A stretch of 40,103 bases of DNA from Acidobacteriota bacterium (GTDB taxonomy: Bacteria > Acidobacteriota > UBA6911 > JACQSX01), in NCBI GenBank assembly GCA_016211105.1, contig JACQSX010000001.1, positions 1-40,103 of the forward strand, written 5' to 3'. Each line of letters opens with the position of its first letter. The stretch's first letter is position 1. A program made the translations under genes and the position numbers. Positions 8,309 to 19,182 of the stretch are shown here, in pieces. Under the pieces are notes generated by a model. That model was not told where the DNA came from. It worked only from the letters and a program-made list of their open reading frames with translations, and made no database searches.

Positions 8309-9778
8309 TTAACCTCCATACGTCCTGGATGGATTCATAATTCCATTCGGGTCGAGGAATCTCTTGATTTGTCTTGCTAAGTCCCACTGGGGCCCTAGAA
8401 CTTCATAATTTTGGTCTGGAAACGAATCACCCAGATCATATTGAACACAGCCCGCGGCACAAAGGGCGACGTTCAGCTCCTTCCACCATTCTTTCAACCG
8501 CGAAAGTTCATCGGGATCGGTAGGGTTTGCGTTGGCCAACAGAGGATAGGGGTTACAAGTATTACGCCCATGGAAGGAAAACCACGCAGGACAATGCTCC
8601 CCATCCCAAAAATTGTACTTACGACAAGTCTCTTCCCAGATATCATAAACTTCAGGAAACTTTTTTACCGGACACCAGAAATATGTCGCCTCGATACGTT
8701 GCATCCACTTCGACACGCTAAGCCAAATGCGATAATAGGGGGGACCCATCGTCAGTTTGCCTAATTCACCAAGGTCTATGCCCTGGTACTGTTCAACAAT
8801 AGTCACGACCCGACTTCTTTCAAGTTCCAACTCTTTCTTACTCGGAGAGTCGATACTGATCATCGCAATAAAGTGCACGTCTTCCGGTATGGAAAGGCGC
8901 CCCTCCCCCTCAGCAGAGTGGTAATTCCATCGGTTGATCAGGAAGAAGTCGTATACAAATCTGCGTTGCAGCCAATACATCGCTTCTGTAAGTTCTTTTG
9001 CTTGTTCCCTCCTCCAACCGAAACACAAGACATCTTCAGCCTCCGGCGCGGGCTTAATCCGAACGGCCACTTTCGTCACGATTCCCATCGTTCCTGATGC
9101 GTTAATAAATAATCCCATCAAATCCGGTCCGCCGACATATCTTTGATAGTGTCCCCAACCTCCTTTGATAGCCCCTGGACCAAAAGTAATCATCTCCCCG
9201 GTAGGCATGACCACATCCAAGCCGACGACATTGTCGCCCATGGAGCCATACCTGGTCATATAGTTTCCAGTTATATTGCAGGATACCCCTGAACCGATTT
9301 GGGGTCCGGCCGTGTACAAAGGCATGAAGGGGAAACGTAATCCTTTCTTATCCAGTTCCCGCATAATCCAGTAAACAGAACACCCGGCATCAGCGACCAC
9401 CACCATGTTTTCTTCGTCAACATACATTTCATTGCACACTCGAGACATGTCCACAACAATCCCGCCCTTATGCGCCACATTCATGCCGCAGCTATTCGTT
9501 CCAGCCCCGCGAGGCACAATTGGAACCTGATATTGGTTGGCCAGCTTGACCACCTTGGAGACTTCAAGAGCATTTTGGGGAAGAACAATTACGTCGGCCG
9601 GCTTGGTTCCAATGATATCTGCTCCTGTACCCTGAACAAAGGCATAAGCCTGAAGATCCATCGGAGAAGTCGAAACATGCTCTTTGCCGACAATTTCCTC
9701 CAACCCTTCCCGAAGATCCTTATCGATCATGCCTCTCTCCTTATCTTGCACGAAAGGGCTGTTGCGGCTCGTCGCCAT
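8309..9778 (-). CDS. FAD-linked oxidase (GlcD / vanillyl-alcohol-oxidase superfamily)
   Basis: A flavoprotein of up to 489 residues with a FAD_binding_4 domain: PRGAGTNSCGMN holds the nucleotide-binding turn, followed by GGIVVDMSR and the QIGSGVSCNITGN segment. It ends with the family's FLDPNGIMNPSRT motif. Relatives oxidise 2-hydroxyacids or para-hydroxybenzylic alcohols; the substrate is not readable here. Two starts have ribosome sites: ATG 9778 (GGAGGAG eight bases upstream) and ATG 9730 (AAGGAG six bases upstream). The second begins at MIDKDLREGL, closer to the usual family start. It is the first gene of the leftward operon, two bases ahead of its Fe-S partner, and faces the UbiD operon across a ~500-base divergent spacer. 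Confidence 0.9.
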   Translation of the reverse strand: MATSRNSPFVQDKERGMIDKDLREGLEEIVGKEHVSTSPMDLQAYAFVQGTGADIIGTKPADVIVLPQNALEVSKVVKLANQYQVPIVPRGAGTNSCGMNVAHKGGIVVDMSRVCNEMYVDEENMVVVADAGCSVYWIMRELDKKGLRFPFMPLYTAGPQIGSGVSCNITGNYMTRYGSMGDNVVGLDVVMPTGEMITFGPGAIKGGWGHYQRYVGGPDLMGLFINASGTMGIVTKVAVRIKPAPEAEDVLCFGWRREQAKELTEAMYWLQRRFVYDFFLINRWNYHSAEGEGRLSIPEDVHFIAMISIDSPSKKELELERSRVVTIVEQYQGIDLGELGKLTMGPPYYRIWLSVSKWMQRIEATYFWCPVKKFPEVYDIWEETCRKYNFWDGEHCPAWFSFHGRNTCNPYPLLANANPTDPDELSRLKEWWKELNVALCAAGCVQYDLGDSFPDQNYEVLGPQWDLARQIKRFLDPNGIMNPSRTYGG

Positions 9779-10275
9779 CGTGGCTTCTCCTCCCCATTTC
9801 TTGAGATTTCAAGGTTGCGGACCTGTCCTTGGATACTTCCAATGCTCTATCTAATGATATCTGATCTGTTGAGAATGTCGCCAATTATTCACCTCGCGAG
9901 AGCGGCGTCAATCCATCAAATGCCTTATTTTCCCTAGGCTATTTGCATTAGTGTATTGTAAGAAGTCGAATGGCGCTGGCGAGGAGCAGAGAGACGCCCC
10001 GCCGGGGCGTCTCTACAGAAAAAACATGGTATCGATCTCGGTGTTATAGCACACTAGTTAACGCACAAGGGCGCGAAGAGCCTGCGAGCGTGGCTACACC
10101 CTTCCGGCAGTCTCTGAGGAGCTTGAGGTTCTTATTTTTGAGAGCGGTCTGAAGACGGATGCCATTTTCGATTTAAAATACGATCCCGCCAGGTTCATAG
10201 TGAAAGACATTTGCCGGACTGGATTACCTGCTCCTGTGGCCGGTTATCCACGCGTATTGACCGAGAGAACCTTGT
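9779..10275. other. Divergent intergenic region with one palindromic repeat
   Basis: About 500 bases separate the leftward oxidase operon from the rightward UbiD operon, so the promoters of both should lie here. I see one GC-rich palindrome (9990-10014) but no operator or riboswitch I can defend. A short open frame upstream of the UbiD start is not recognisable as a protein. Confidence 0.5.
9990..10014. repeat. REP-like palindrome, copy 1
   Basis: Perfect 11-base arms (AGAGACGCCCC and its complement) around a three-base GCC loop. The same core recurs at 13330, 22091 and 34143, always between genes. Confidence 0.85.
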
Positions 10276-11694
10276 ATGGCGTATCGTGACCTGCGGGAAT
10301 ATCTGAGTGCTCTGGAGATGCGGGGCAAACTCCACCACGTAGAGAAAGAAGTCGATCCTAACTGGGAAGTAGCCGCAGTAATGCGCCGCGTCTTTCAGCG
10401 AATTCCATCGGATCAACGACCGGCGATCATGTTTGACCGCATTGCCGGACATCCCATACCACTGTTGGCGGGAGCCCTGGGCGCCTCCCGTGCGGTGTAC
10501 GCCTTAGCCCTGGACACTCCTGTGGACCAGATTGCAGAAAAGTGGAGTTATGCCCAGACCCATCCGATCCCTCCAGTGTTGGTGAAGTGGGGTCCGGTAA
10601 AGGAAAATATCCTAAAAGGGGACCAGGTGGATGTTTCCCAACTTCCCCTATGTGTGTGGACGCGAGGCGAGGATCCTGCGCCCTACGTCATCGGCCCGTG
10701 CGTTGTTTCTAAGGACCCAGAAACCGGCGAGCGGAACACGGGAACTTACCGGCTTATGCTGAAGGAGAAGCGGCGCCTTGGCATCTATTTCAGCAACACT
10801 TGGCGTCACATGTACACTCACGTCATGAAAAACGAAAAGCAGGGCAAGGCCACGCCCTGCGCTGTAGTCCTGGGGTGCGACCCGTCCCTCTCTCTTACCT
10901 CAGTGGCAAGGGTACAGGGCGATGAGTTCGGCATCGCTGGCGGGTTGCGGGGCACACCCCTGGAAGTTGTAAAGTGTGAGACCAGCGACTTGGAGGTCCC
11001 CGCATACGCCGAGATTGTACTGGAGGGTACCGTGCCATGCGGAGTGCGCGAACCGGAGGGTCCCTTTGGGGAATACACCGGCTACATGGGGACTGAGGGC
11101 CCCAGCTTCGTGATGGATGTTACCTGCATCACTCACCGGCATCATCCGATCTACCAGGTTTTTTTCAGCCAGATGCCTCCCAGCGAGTCAAGCTGTATCC
11201 ATGGGACAGGTCGGGATGTCGCTTTCTACAAACACATGACGCGCGACCTAAAGCTCCCGGTGCGTGACGTGCACCTGTTGGAAGCGGGCGGTGGCGCAGC
11301 TTTTCTGGCCATTTCACTACGACGGGACTACCCGAGCCTTCCTCACCGGGCCATGTGGGCTGCCTGGGCCTATGAACCTTCTCTCTCTAAGTTCGTGGTG
11401 GTCGTGGACGAAGACATCGACGTCCGCGATTATTTCCAGTTGCTCTGGGCAATGTCCTGGCATGTACAACCGGCCGAGGACATTTACATCTACCGGAACG
11501 CTACGGCTACGGCCTTGGACCCCTCAATCGCGAAGGAGCACAGGGGGCAGTTCGAGCATCCGGATGGCTTGTCTTCCAAGGTCGGAATCGATGCCACTCG
11601 GAAGCATAAATTTCCGACCCGCTCTATCCCCCCCGAGGAGGATCTGAACAAGGTAGATGCCCATTGGAGTGAGTACGGCTTCGAATCGTTGTAA
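10276..11694 (+). CDS. UbiD-family prenyl-FMN-dependent (de)carboxylase
   Basis: A 472-residue UbiD-family protein. The family decarboxylates aromatic or alpha,beta-unsaturated acids with prenylated FMN. The start MAYRDLREYL is typical. The catalytic set appears complete: R159 in NTGTYR, and E261 and E266 in EGPFGEYTGY, with the five-residue spacing of the two glutamates seen in Fdc1/UbiD. Further family features are CVWTRGEDPAPY and the GGGAAFLAISL segment. No UbiX flavin prenyltransferase lies in the window, so the cofactor must be made elsewhere. It is followed after about 50 bases by a thiolase and faces the AbfD-type operon, which suggests it acts on an acid of the same pathway. Substrate unknown. 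Confidence 0.92.
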   Translation: MAYRDLREYLSALEMRGKLHHVEKEVDPNWEVAAVMRRVFQRIPSDQRPAIMFDRIAGHPIPLLAGALGASRAVYALALDTPVDQIAEKWSYAQTHPIPPVLVKWGPVKENILKGDQVDVSQLPLCVWTRGEDPAPYVIGPCVVSKDPETGERNTGTYRLMLKEKRRLGIYFSNTWRHMYTHVMKNEKQGKATPCAVVLGCDPSLSLTSVARVQGDEFGIAGGLRGTPLEVVKCETSDLEVPAYAEIVLEGTVPCGVREPEGPFGEYTGYMGTEGPSFVMDVTCITHRHHPIYQVFFSQMPPSESSCIHGTGRDVAFYKHMTRDLKLPVRDVHLLEAGGGAAFLAISLRRDYPSLPHRAMWAAWAYEPSLSKFVVVVDEDIDVRDYFQLLWAMSWHVQPAEDIYIYRNATATALDPSIAKEHRGQFEHPDGLSSKVGIDATRKHKFPTRSIPPEEDLNKVDAHWSEYGFESL

Positions 11695-11746
11695 TGTTCC
11701 AGGCTAGAAGTGGTCGACGGTTTATCTCAATCGAATAAGGGATGAA

Positions 11747-12922
11747 ATGAACTTACGAGAAGTCTCGGTAATCGGCATCGGCACAACTCCTTATGGATTG
11801 CTTGAGAGTCAATCTTTAAAAAGCATGGCCATTGCTGCCTGCGGTGAAGCCATCCGGGATGCTGGAATCGAGAAAAGGCAAATCCAGGCTTTCTATTTGG
11901 GTAATTACATATCCGGTGTGTTAATGGGTCAAGAGACACTCGCACCGCTGATCGCGGTTTCGCTAGGGCTGAACAGGGAGATATCCTCAACCAAAGTGGA
12001 AGGCGCCTGTAGTTCTGCATCCATCGCGTTTAGACAGGGCTATCTCCTGATCGCTTCTGGCCTTTACGATATCGTGCTCGTAGCGGGTGTCGAGAAAATG
12101 AGCACAGCAGCGAAAGAGAAGATCACCGCCTCCTTGAGTACTTCCATTGATATGGAAACGGAGGGACAAACGGGTCTTACTTTTCCTGGATTTTGGGCAA
12201 TGATAGCGCGAAGACACATGTATGAGTTTGGGACTACGATGGAGCAGATAGGCATGGTGGCTGTGAAAAACCATAAGAATGGCGCAAAGAATCCGCGTGC
12301 CCGTTTTCGAAACATCATAACCTTGGAAGATGTAATGACTTCCCGGCTCATTTGCGATCCACTGAGACTCTATGACTGCTGTCCCACGAGCGACGGAGCC
12401 TCGGCCGCTGTGCTTTGCGCCTCAGAGAAGGCGCGGGAATTCACGGAGAGACCGATCGAGATCGCCGGATCAGCCCAAGCCACAGGCTTTCCTTCGCTCT
12501 CCGACATGGGGCAAGAAGTCATGTTGCCTGCGACGGTGATTGCGGCCAATCAGGCGTTTGAGATGGCCGGATTGAGCCGCAACGACATCGACGTAGTGGA
12601 GCTTCACGATTGTTTTAGTGTTGCTGAGATCGTTGACAGCGAGGACTTAGGTTTCTTCAAGAAAGGGAAGGGCGGACGTGCGGTAGAGCAAGGAATGACT
12701 CAGGTTGACGGGAAACTGCCCATCAACCCCAGTGGTGGGTTAATGTGTAAAGGGCACCCGGTGGGCGCAAGCGGATTGGGCCAGATATACGAAGTAGTAA
12801 GACAGCTCAGAGAAGAGCATGAAAATCAAGTGAAGGGAGCAGAGATTGGGCTTACCCATAACGCAGGCGGCACAGGGGCGGTATGTACCGTTCATATCTT
12901 GCGGAGAAGATCCGATGGATGA
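11747..12922 (+). CDS. SCP2-type thiolase (acetyl-CoA acetyltransferase family)
   Basis: A 391-residue thiolase of the SCPx/lipid-transfer-associated branch. The nucleophilic cysteine is C88 in VEGACSSAS. The other active-site elements are ELHDCFSVAE and GGLMCKGHPVGASG, and the C-terminus has THNAGGTGAVCTVHIL. Members cleave 3-ketoacyl-CoAs, or in some clades catalyse a retro-aldol cleavage together with a DUF35 partner. Exactly such a partner overlaps its 3' end by eight bases. It follows the UbiD-type gene closely, so the three form an operon. The thiolytic product would be acetyl-CoA plus a shortened acyl-CoA. Whether it is a true thiolase or an aldolase cannot be told from sequence alone. 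Confidence 0.92.
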   Translation: MNLREVSVIGIGTTPYGLLESQSLKSMAIAACGEAIRDAGIEKRQIQAFYLGNYISGVLMGQETLAPLIAVSLGLNREISSTKVEGACSSASIAFRQGYLLIASGLYDIVLVAGVEKMSTAAKEKITASLSTSIDMETEGQTGLTFPGFWAMIARRHMYEFGTTMEQIGMVAVKNHKNGAKNPRARFRNIITLEDVMTSRLICDPLRLYDCCPTSDGASAAVLCASEKAREFTERPIEIAGSAQATGFPSLSDMGQEVMLPATVIAANQAFEMAGLSRNDIDVVELHDCFSVAEIVDSEDLGFFKKGKGGRAVEQGMTQVDGKLPINPSGGLMCKGHPVGASGLGQIYEVVRQLREEHENQVKGAEIGLTHNAGGTGAVCTVHILRRRSDG

Positions 12923-13250
12923 GACTACCGACAGGCTTATCGCCGTCAGATGCGGCAACTGCGGCAAACTTTACATCTCTCCTGTTTACGTTTGCCTGCA
13001 GTGTGACCAGAGTGAGTTTAAGAATGTAGAGCTGACGGGCAAGGGTAGGATTCGCACCTATACGACGATACGGGTACCCCCTTTAGGTTTCGAGAAAGAA
13101 GCTCCCTACGATATAGCGGTTGTCGAACTTGAGGAAGGAGTGCATGTGACTGCGCGAATCATCGGAAAGAATGAGAAACTTGCTATCGGTGCTCAGGTGG
13201 TGTTCGTGAAGAAAGAGGAAGGGGCACATTGGTTCGGATTGACTCATTGA
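12915..13250 (+). CDS. DUF35 Zn-ribbon/OB-fold protein, thiolase partner
   Basis: A 111-residue protein started at ATG 12915, with GGAGAAG placed correctly upstream; it overlaps the thiolase stop by eight bases. The N-terminal rubredoxin-like Zn ribbon has C-x2-C (RCGNCGKLY) and a second pair (VCLQC). An OB-fold follows, with GKGRIRTYTTIRVPP and a VVELEEGVHVTARIIG strand pair. DUF35 proteins bind SCP2-type thiolases, ketosynthases and aldolases and often have no activity alone. The overlap supports a fixed stoichiometric complex with the preceding thiolase. Length and motifs are normal. Confidence 0.9.
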   Translation: MDETTDRLIAVRCGNCGKLYISPVYVCLQCDQSEFKNVELTGKGRIRTYTTIRVPPLGFEKEAPYDIAVVELEEGVHVTARIIGKNEKLAIGAQVVFVKKEEGAHWFGLTH

Positions 13251-13329
13251 CGATTCACAGAGATGCTTTTTTTTTGAAAAGTCGGGAGGTGGATCTTTCT
13301 CAGGAACCAAGGTTCGCCAGTAAAACGCT

Positions 13330-13359
13330 GTAGAGACGCCCCAGGCGGGGCGTCTCTAC
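13330..13359. repeat. REP-like palindrome, copy 2
   Basis: The best copy: perfect 13-base arms (GTAGAGACGCCCC and its complement) around a four-base AGGC loop, in the 193-base gap between the DUF35 gene and the propeller gene. It could also form a transcript-end hairpin, but no T-run follows it. Confidence 0.85.
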
Positions 13360-13443
13360 GAATTAACAGGACTCATTTCTCATTTTTTTCACGTTCTGCT
13401 CCTTGCATTTTCGATCCTCGGCGAATGCACAAGGCGGTGTGGT

Positions 13444-16122
13444 GTGAAGGTGAACGCTGCGCTCGTAATCTTCCTTTGTCTGGGATTTCTGGGATTTCAC
13501 TCTTCAGCCAAGGCGATCACTTATTCCCAACTGGCCCTGGGTGGAGGGTATGAGTGTGTCGTGATCGTGAGCAACGAAACCACCTTCCCATGGCGGGGAA
13601 CTGCTACCCTTCGCCGTGGCAATGAAGAGCCCTGGTCAACCGCCTGGGCTGTGAACGGTAAAGAGGCCACAGGTTCTACGACCTTCGACATCACTCTCAA
13701 TCCCACAGCAACCGCTAAGTTCGTGCTTACGGGAGACTCCACGGCACAGGCAGGATACCTGGTGATCCTTGGGAGAACCGGCTTTTCGGCCCTGGATATT
13801 ACGGTTTCTTTTTTCTACAACTTTAAGGGATCCGGAGGCGAGCTTGTGGATTCCACCGGTGTGCCGGCGGGTACAGCAGCGACTCGGTTCTTCTTTCCTG
13901 TGGAGAAGACTGCGACAGTCAACACGGGTTTTGCCTATGCGCCTGCGGGTGTGACTACATCGTTTCCGATTTCCGCAACCCTATTCGACTCGAAGGGCCT
14001 CCGGATTGGTGAGAAAAGGTGGACTTACCAGGGTCACCTTGCCCGCTTTTTCACCGAGCTGTTCGCTAACATAGCAAATGGATTCACAGGGATGGTCCAG
14101 GTTGTCTCGGAACAAAACATCTTCTTGACCGCCCTCAGGCTGGAACTTACAGCCAGTGGATTCCAGCTCACCAGCGTGCCCGCCAAGGTCCAGGCCAGGC
14201 GGGACCAAGGTCCTGGTGCCGCCGTTACGGTGCAGTTCACAGATTCAGTTTACAAAGTTGCCAGCGGAGGCACATCGGGCTTTTTTAAAACCGGCCAGAA
14301 CGCAGATATCGCCCTCTCCGCGATTGACTTTAACAACACAGGCGGTCCACTGCTCTTCAATCATCCCAACGGAATTGCCAGCGGTGGCACCCATCTCCTG
14401 TTGGCGGATACAAACAATAACAGAGTGCTCCTGTGGAACACTCTTCCGGAGAGTAATGTGCCGCCCGACCTGGTGTTGGGACAGAAGGACTTCACCAGCA
14501 ACAACCCTGGCAGCGGACGAGACCAGATGAACTGGCCAAACCAGATCGCAACGGACGGACGGCGTATTGTCGTGGCCGACACTTACAATGATCGAATCCT
14601 GATCTGGAACAGGTTCCCCACTCAGAATGGGGCTTCCGCCGATATCGTCCTGCAGGGTTCTCAAGGAATGCCTATCTCCAAAAGCCGATTCTCTTGGCCG
14701 TGGGGCGTCTGGACCGACGGTCAGAAGCTTGTCGTCAGCAGTACCGCCGGTGGCGGCGTCCTGATTTGGAATCAGTTCCCTTTTCGGGACGATCAACCGG
14801 CCGATATTCTGCTGACGGGTGGAGGAAAACTCGGCACGCCAAGACACATTAGCAGTGATGGACGTTCGCTCCTTGTTGGAGACCACAATGCCCGCGTGGA
14901 GGGACAACCGGAAACGGGGACGTTTTTTTGGAAGACCTTCCCTGCGGCGGATGAACAGCCGTTTGACTTTTTCATGAGTGACCCGTTGGATGCTCGGGCA
15001 GCCTGGCTGAGGGGGACTTTTACTGACGACGGCAGGCTCATTCTTCTGGGGGCAAGCCTCCACATCTGGAACTCGTTCCCGGTGAACGGAAACGATAGCC
15101 CAGACCTGTCCGTACCACGCTCCTCATTCAACTTTGAGTCCGGCGACCACGCCGGCATCGCGGTCGTGGGACAAAGACTCTATATCTCTAGCGGCAACGG
15201 CAACAAGATTGTGGTCTATCATTCCATCCCCACTGAGACCTACCATGTGCCCGACTTCGCCATCGGGAGCCCGGACATCTACACCAACACCCTGCATACC
15301 CACTTCATGATCACAAACCCGGTGCCGGCCTCCAATGGGCAGAGTTTGTTTGTTGCTTCCGATTTTGACAGAGAACTCCATGTCTGGAGGGCACTGCCCG
15401 ACGAGAGCGGCGCCTACCCGGATGTCGTTTACAGCCTGCCCAGTCCAGCCTGGGACATCGCTCTTTGGAAAGATACACTGGCTCTGGCGGGTAAGGGAGA
15501 CCAAGCGGTCTTTCTTTGGAAGAAGCTGCCCCTGAATGGGGAGCTTCCCGACGTGACCTTGGGCCGTCGCATCGGCAGCGCACAGCTTCGCGAAGTGGTC
15601 GGTGTTGCCATGGACGACCGCTATTTCTATCTGGCCGACTACCAAGCCAACAAGATCTATGTCTGGGAAGGGATTCCTTCTGAGAGCTCAGAGCCGGCAT
15701 TCACCCTTGATGTCGATGGCCCCTGGCGGCTCTGGAGCGATGGCAGGTACCTCACTGTCACATCCATTTTCAACCATTCTGTTCTGCTGTATCCCCTGGC
15801 CGGTCTGAGTTCGAAGACCCAACCTACTACTGTTGGAGGGCGGGGAAAGTTTAACCTGCCAGAAGAGGCTGTTGCTGCTCAGGGCCATCTCTTCGTGGGT
15901 GACACGGGCTTCAATCGTGTGCACGTATGGGAAGAGATCCAGGATGCTCTGTCAGCTAAAGGCGCTGAAATAATTCTGGGACAAGTTGACGAGTTCGCTG
16001 CACCTGAGATTGGCCGAAACAAGCTATTTTGGCCGGCAACCATTTCCTTCGACGGAAGTTACCTGTGGATCGGGGAGTTCAAGTTCTCCGGCCGTCTGTT
16101 GCGTTTCAGTCCATCACCTTGA
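13444..16122 (+). CDS. Large secreted beta-propeller protein with NHL-like WxxxP repeats
   Basis: An 892-residue exported protein starting at GTG 13444, with a weak AAGGCGG upstream. Residues 1-24 are a signal peptide ending in SSAKA. Residues ~25-260 form a predicted beta-sandwich with no name I can give. From ~285 to the end there are about ten repeats of an NHL-like blade. Each has a strand such as LLADTNNNRVLLWN followed by a W-x-x-(F/L/I)-P turn, five to eight variable residues and a (P)-D-(I/V/L) strand, for example WNTLPESNVPPDLVLGQ and WNRFPTQNGASADIVLQG. No catalytic residues stand out. It probably binds a ligand or another surface component. It stands alone between the thiolase operon and a convergent gene pair. 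Confidence 0.82.
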   Translation: MKVNAALVIFLCLGFLGFHSSAKAITYSQLALGGGYECVVIVSNETTFPWRGTATLRRGNEEPWSTAWAVNGKEATGSTTFDITLNPTATAKFVLTGDSTAQAGYLVILGRTGFSALDITVSFFYNFKGSGGELVDSTGVPAGTAATRFFFPVEKTATVNTGFAYAPAGVTTSFPISATLFDSKGLRIGEKRWTYQGHLARFFTELFANIANGFTGMVQVVSEQNIFLTALRLELTASGFQLTSVPAKVQARRDQGPGAAVTVQFTDSVYKVASGGTSGFFKTGQNADIALSAIDFNNTGGPLLFNHPNGIASGGTHLLLADTNNNRVLLWNTLPESNVPPDLVLGQKDFTSNNPGSGRDQMNWPNQIATDGRRIVVADTYNDRILIWNRFPTQNGASADIVLQGSQGMPISKSRFSWPWGVWTDGQKLVVSSTAGGGVLIWNQFPFRDDQPADILLTGGGKLGTPRHISSDGRSLLVGDHNARVEGQPETGTFFWKTFPAADEQPFDFFMSDPLDARAAWLRGTFTDDGRLILLGASLHIWNSFPVNGNDSPDLSVPRSSFNFESGDHAGIAVVGQRLYISSGNGNKIVVYHSIPTETYHVPDFAIGSPDIYTNTLHTHFMITNPVPASNGQSLFVASDFDRELHVWRALPDESGAYPDVVYSLPSPAWDIALWKDTLALAGKGDQAVFLWKKLPLNGELPDVTLGRRIGSAQLREVVGVAMDDRYFYLADYQANKIYVWEGIPSESSEPAFTLDVDGPWRLWSDGRYLTVTSIFNHSVLLYPLAGLSSKTQPTTVGGRGKFNLPEEAVAAQGHLFVGDTGFNRVHVWEEIQDALSAKGAEIILGQVDEFAAPEIGRNKLFWPATISFDGSYLWIGEFKFSGRLLRFSPSP

Positions 16123-16309
16123 TTGGCTACAAACTACTGAGCATTACAAATCATAGTGACAATCGCGCCGGCCGCGAGACGCGGAGACACGAGGACGCAG
16201 CAAGTGCGAGATGTCACTGGATTATGTAATGCTTCATAGCCGAGTAGCGGAGGGAAAATACCCAAATCCTCAGACGATGCTAGTCTAAAGCCGAATCACG
16301 ATGATGCGG

Positions 16310-17083
16310 CTACCCTAGACCTGTAAAAAAGTCGTCCAACGGACGATGGGCCAGTGGGGGTCCCCAGCCTTGCCGGAAAGTCTCGACACTGAGAAGCTGC
16401 CGCTCCACGTCAGGATGGCTGAAAAAGACCCGCTCCACAGCCAAATGCTGACTGCGATGTGCTCGTAGGGCATCCACCTTGTACTGCCGCCACGGCTGGA
16501 TGTCGATGACAAAATCAATGCCCGGTTGCCGATTCAATTCTCGCACACGGCCAACTTGCGACACGGGCATTGGCGGGGTCCACAGCAGGCGCGCAACGCG
16601 GTGTATTTCGCCCGCATCAGGATACCAGCGCTGGTCTGCCGCCGCTGCTACCGCATCCGATGTGTACCGGCTGATCGCGATGTGATCCTGGTGCAAGTTT
16701 GATCCGTTTGGATCGAAGGTGACCACCACGCCTGGCCGATGCCGACGGATCACGCGCACCAGTTGTTCCCGGATCGTTTCGGGTGGCGCGGCGGCCAGTT
16801 CCTTGTCACGGTAGCCTAAAAAGTACAAGTGCTCGATTCCCAGAATTTTTACGGCGGCGCGTAACTCGGCTTCCCGCACTTCCGGAAGTTGTTCTTTGCT
16901 GCATATCGGGGGATCGCCAACTTTACCTGCCTCGCCACGTGTAGCTGTTGACAGGATGAGGTCGACTCCCTGGGCTTTATACTTGCATGCAAGCCCGGCA
17001 GCTAAAAAGCTCTCGTCGTCGGGGTGGGCAAAGCTGAACAAGATCACTCGCTGGAATGTCAAACTTCCTTCCTGACGGCTCAT
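16310..17083 (-). CDS. PIG-L/LmbE-family N-acetylglucosaminyl deacetylase-like hydrolase
   Basis: A 257-residue zinc hydrolase started at ATG 17083, two bases after the thiC stop; a longer upstream extension would run into thiC and is unlikely. The metal motif A-H-P-D-D-E lies near the N-terminus (SFAHPDDESFLAAG), and the second metal/catalytic region is DPNGSNLHQDH. The family removes acetyl groups from N-acetylglucosamine conjugates, as in mycothiol and bacillithiol synthesis, or from other amides. Nothing here proves the thiol role. Its tight coupling to thiC implies it shares the TPP-riboswitch-controlled transcript, an unusual pairing. Confidence 0.88.
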   Translation of the reverse strand: MSRQEGSLTFQRVILFSFAHPDDESFLAAGLACKYKAQGVDLILSTATRGEAGKVGDPPICSKEQLPEVREAELRAAVKILGIEHLYFLGYRDKELAAAPPETIREQLVRVIRRHRPGVVVTFDPNGSNLHQDHIAISRYTSDAVAAAADQRWYPDAGEIHRVARLLWTPPMPVSQVGRVRELNRQPGIDFVIDIQPWRQYKVDALRAHRSQHLAVERVFFSHPDVERQLLSVETFRQGWGPPLAHRPLDDFFTGLG

Positions 17084-17085
17084 TC

Positions 17086-18914
<1,829 letters not shown>

Positions 18915-19182
18915 ATGTGAAATTAACTAGCCAAGGGCTTTGCCCTGATATTCCCGCAATTGATTCCAGGCCGTCTACGACTACGGCCATGCCCACGACT
19001 ATGTCCACGCCTTACGTCTACATCGACATCGACGACCTGTTTGTGCCGTGGTAGTTGCCGTCGGCGTGGATGTGGGCCTGGTCGCGCTCCCGCACGTCCC
19101 ACAACGAAAACAAAATTCTCGTTACACTGTCCATAACGGTCAAAGGCATCGATCGACCCGACCATCGTATCAAGGAGACGGC

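Noticed and set aside
10141..10275. Open frame with protein-like stretch (LEVLIFESGLKTDAIFDLKY) ahead of the UbiD-type gene
   Set aside because: Short, no start, upstream part not protein-like, and no family recognised.
14245..15063. 272-codon open frame on the minus strand
   Set aside because: It lies opposite the propeller gene; its composition mirrors that gene's repeats.
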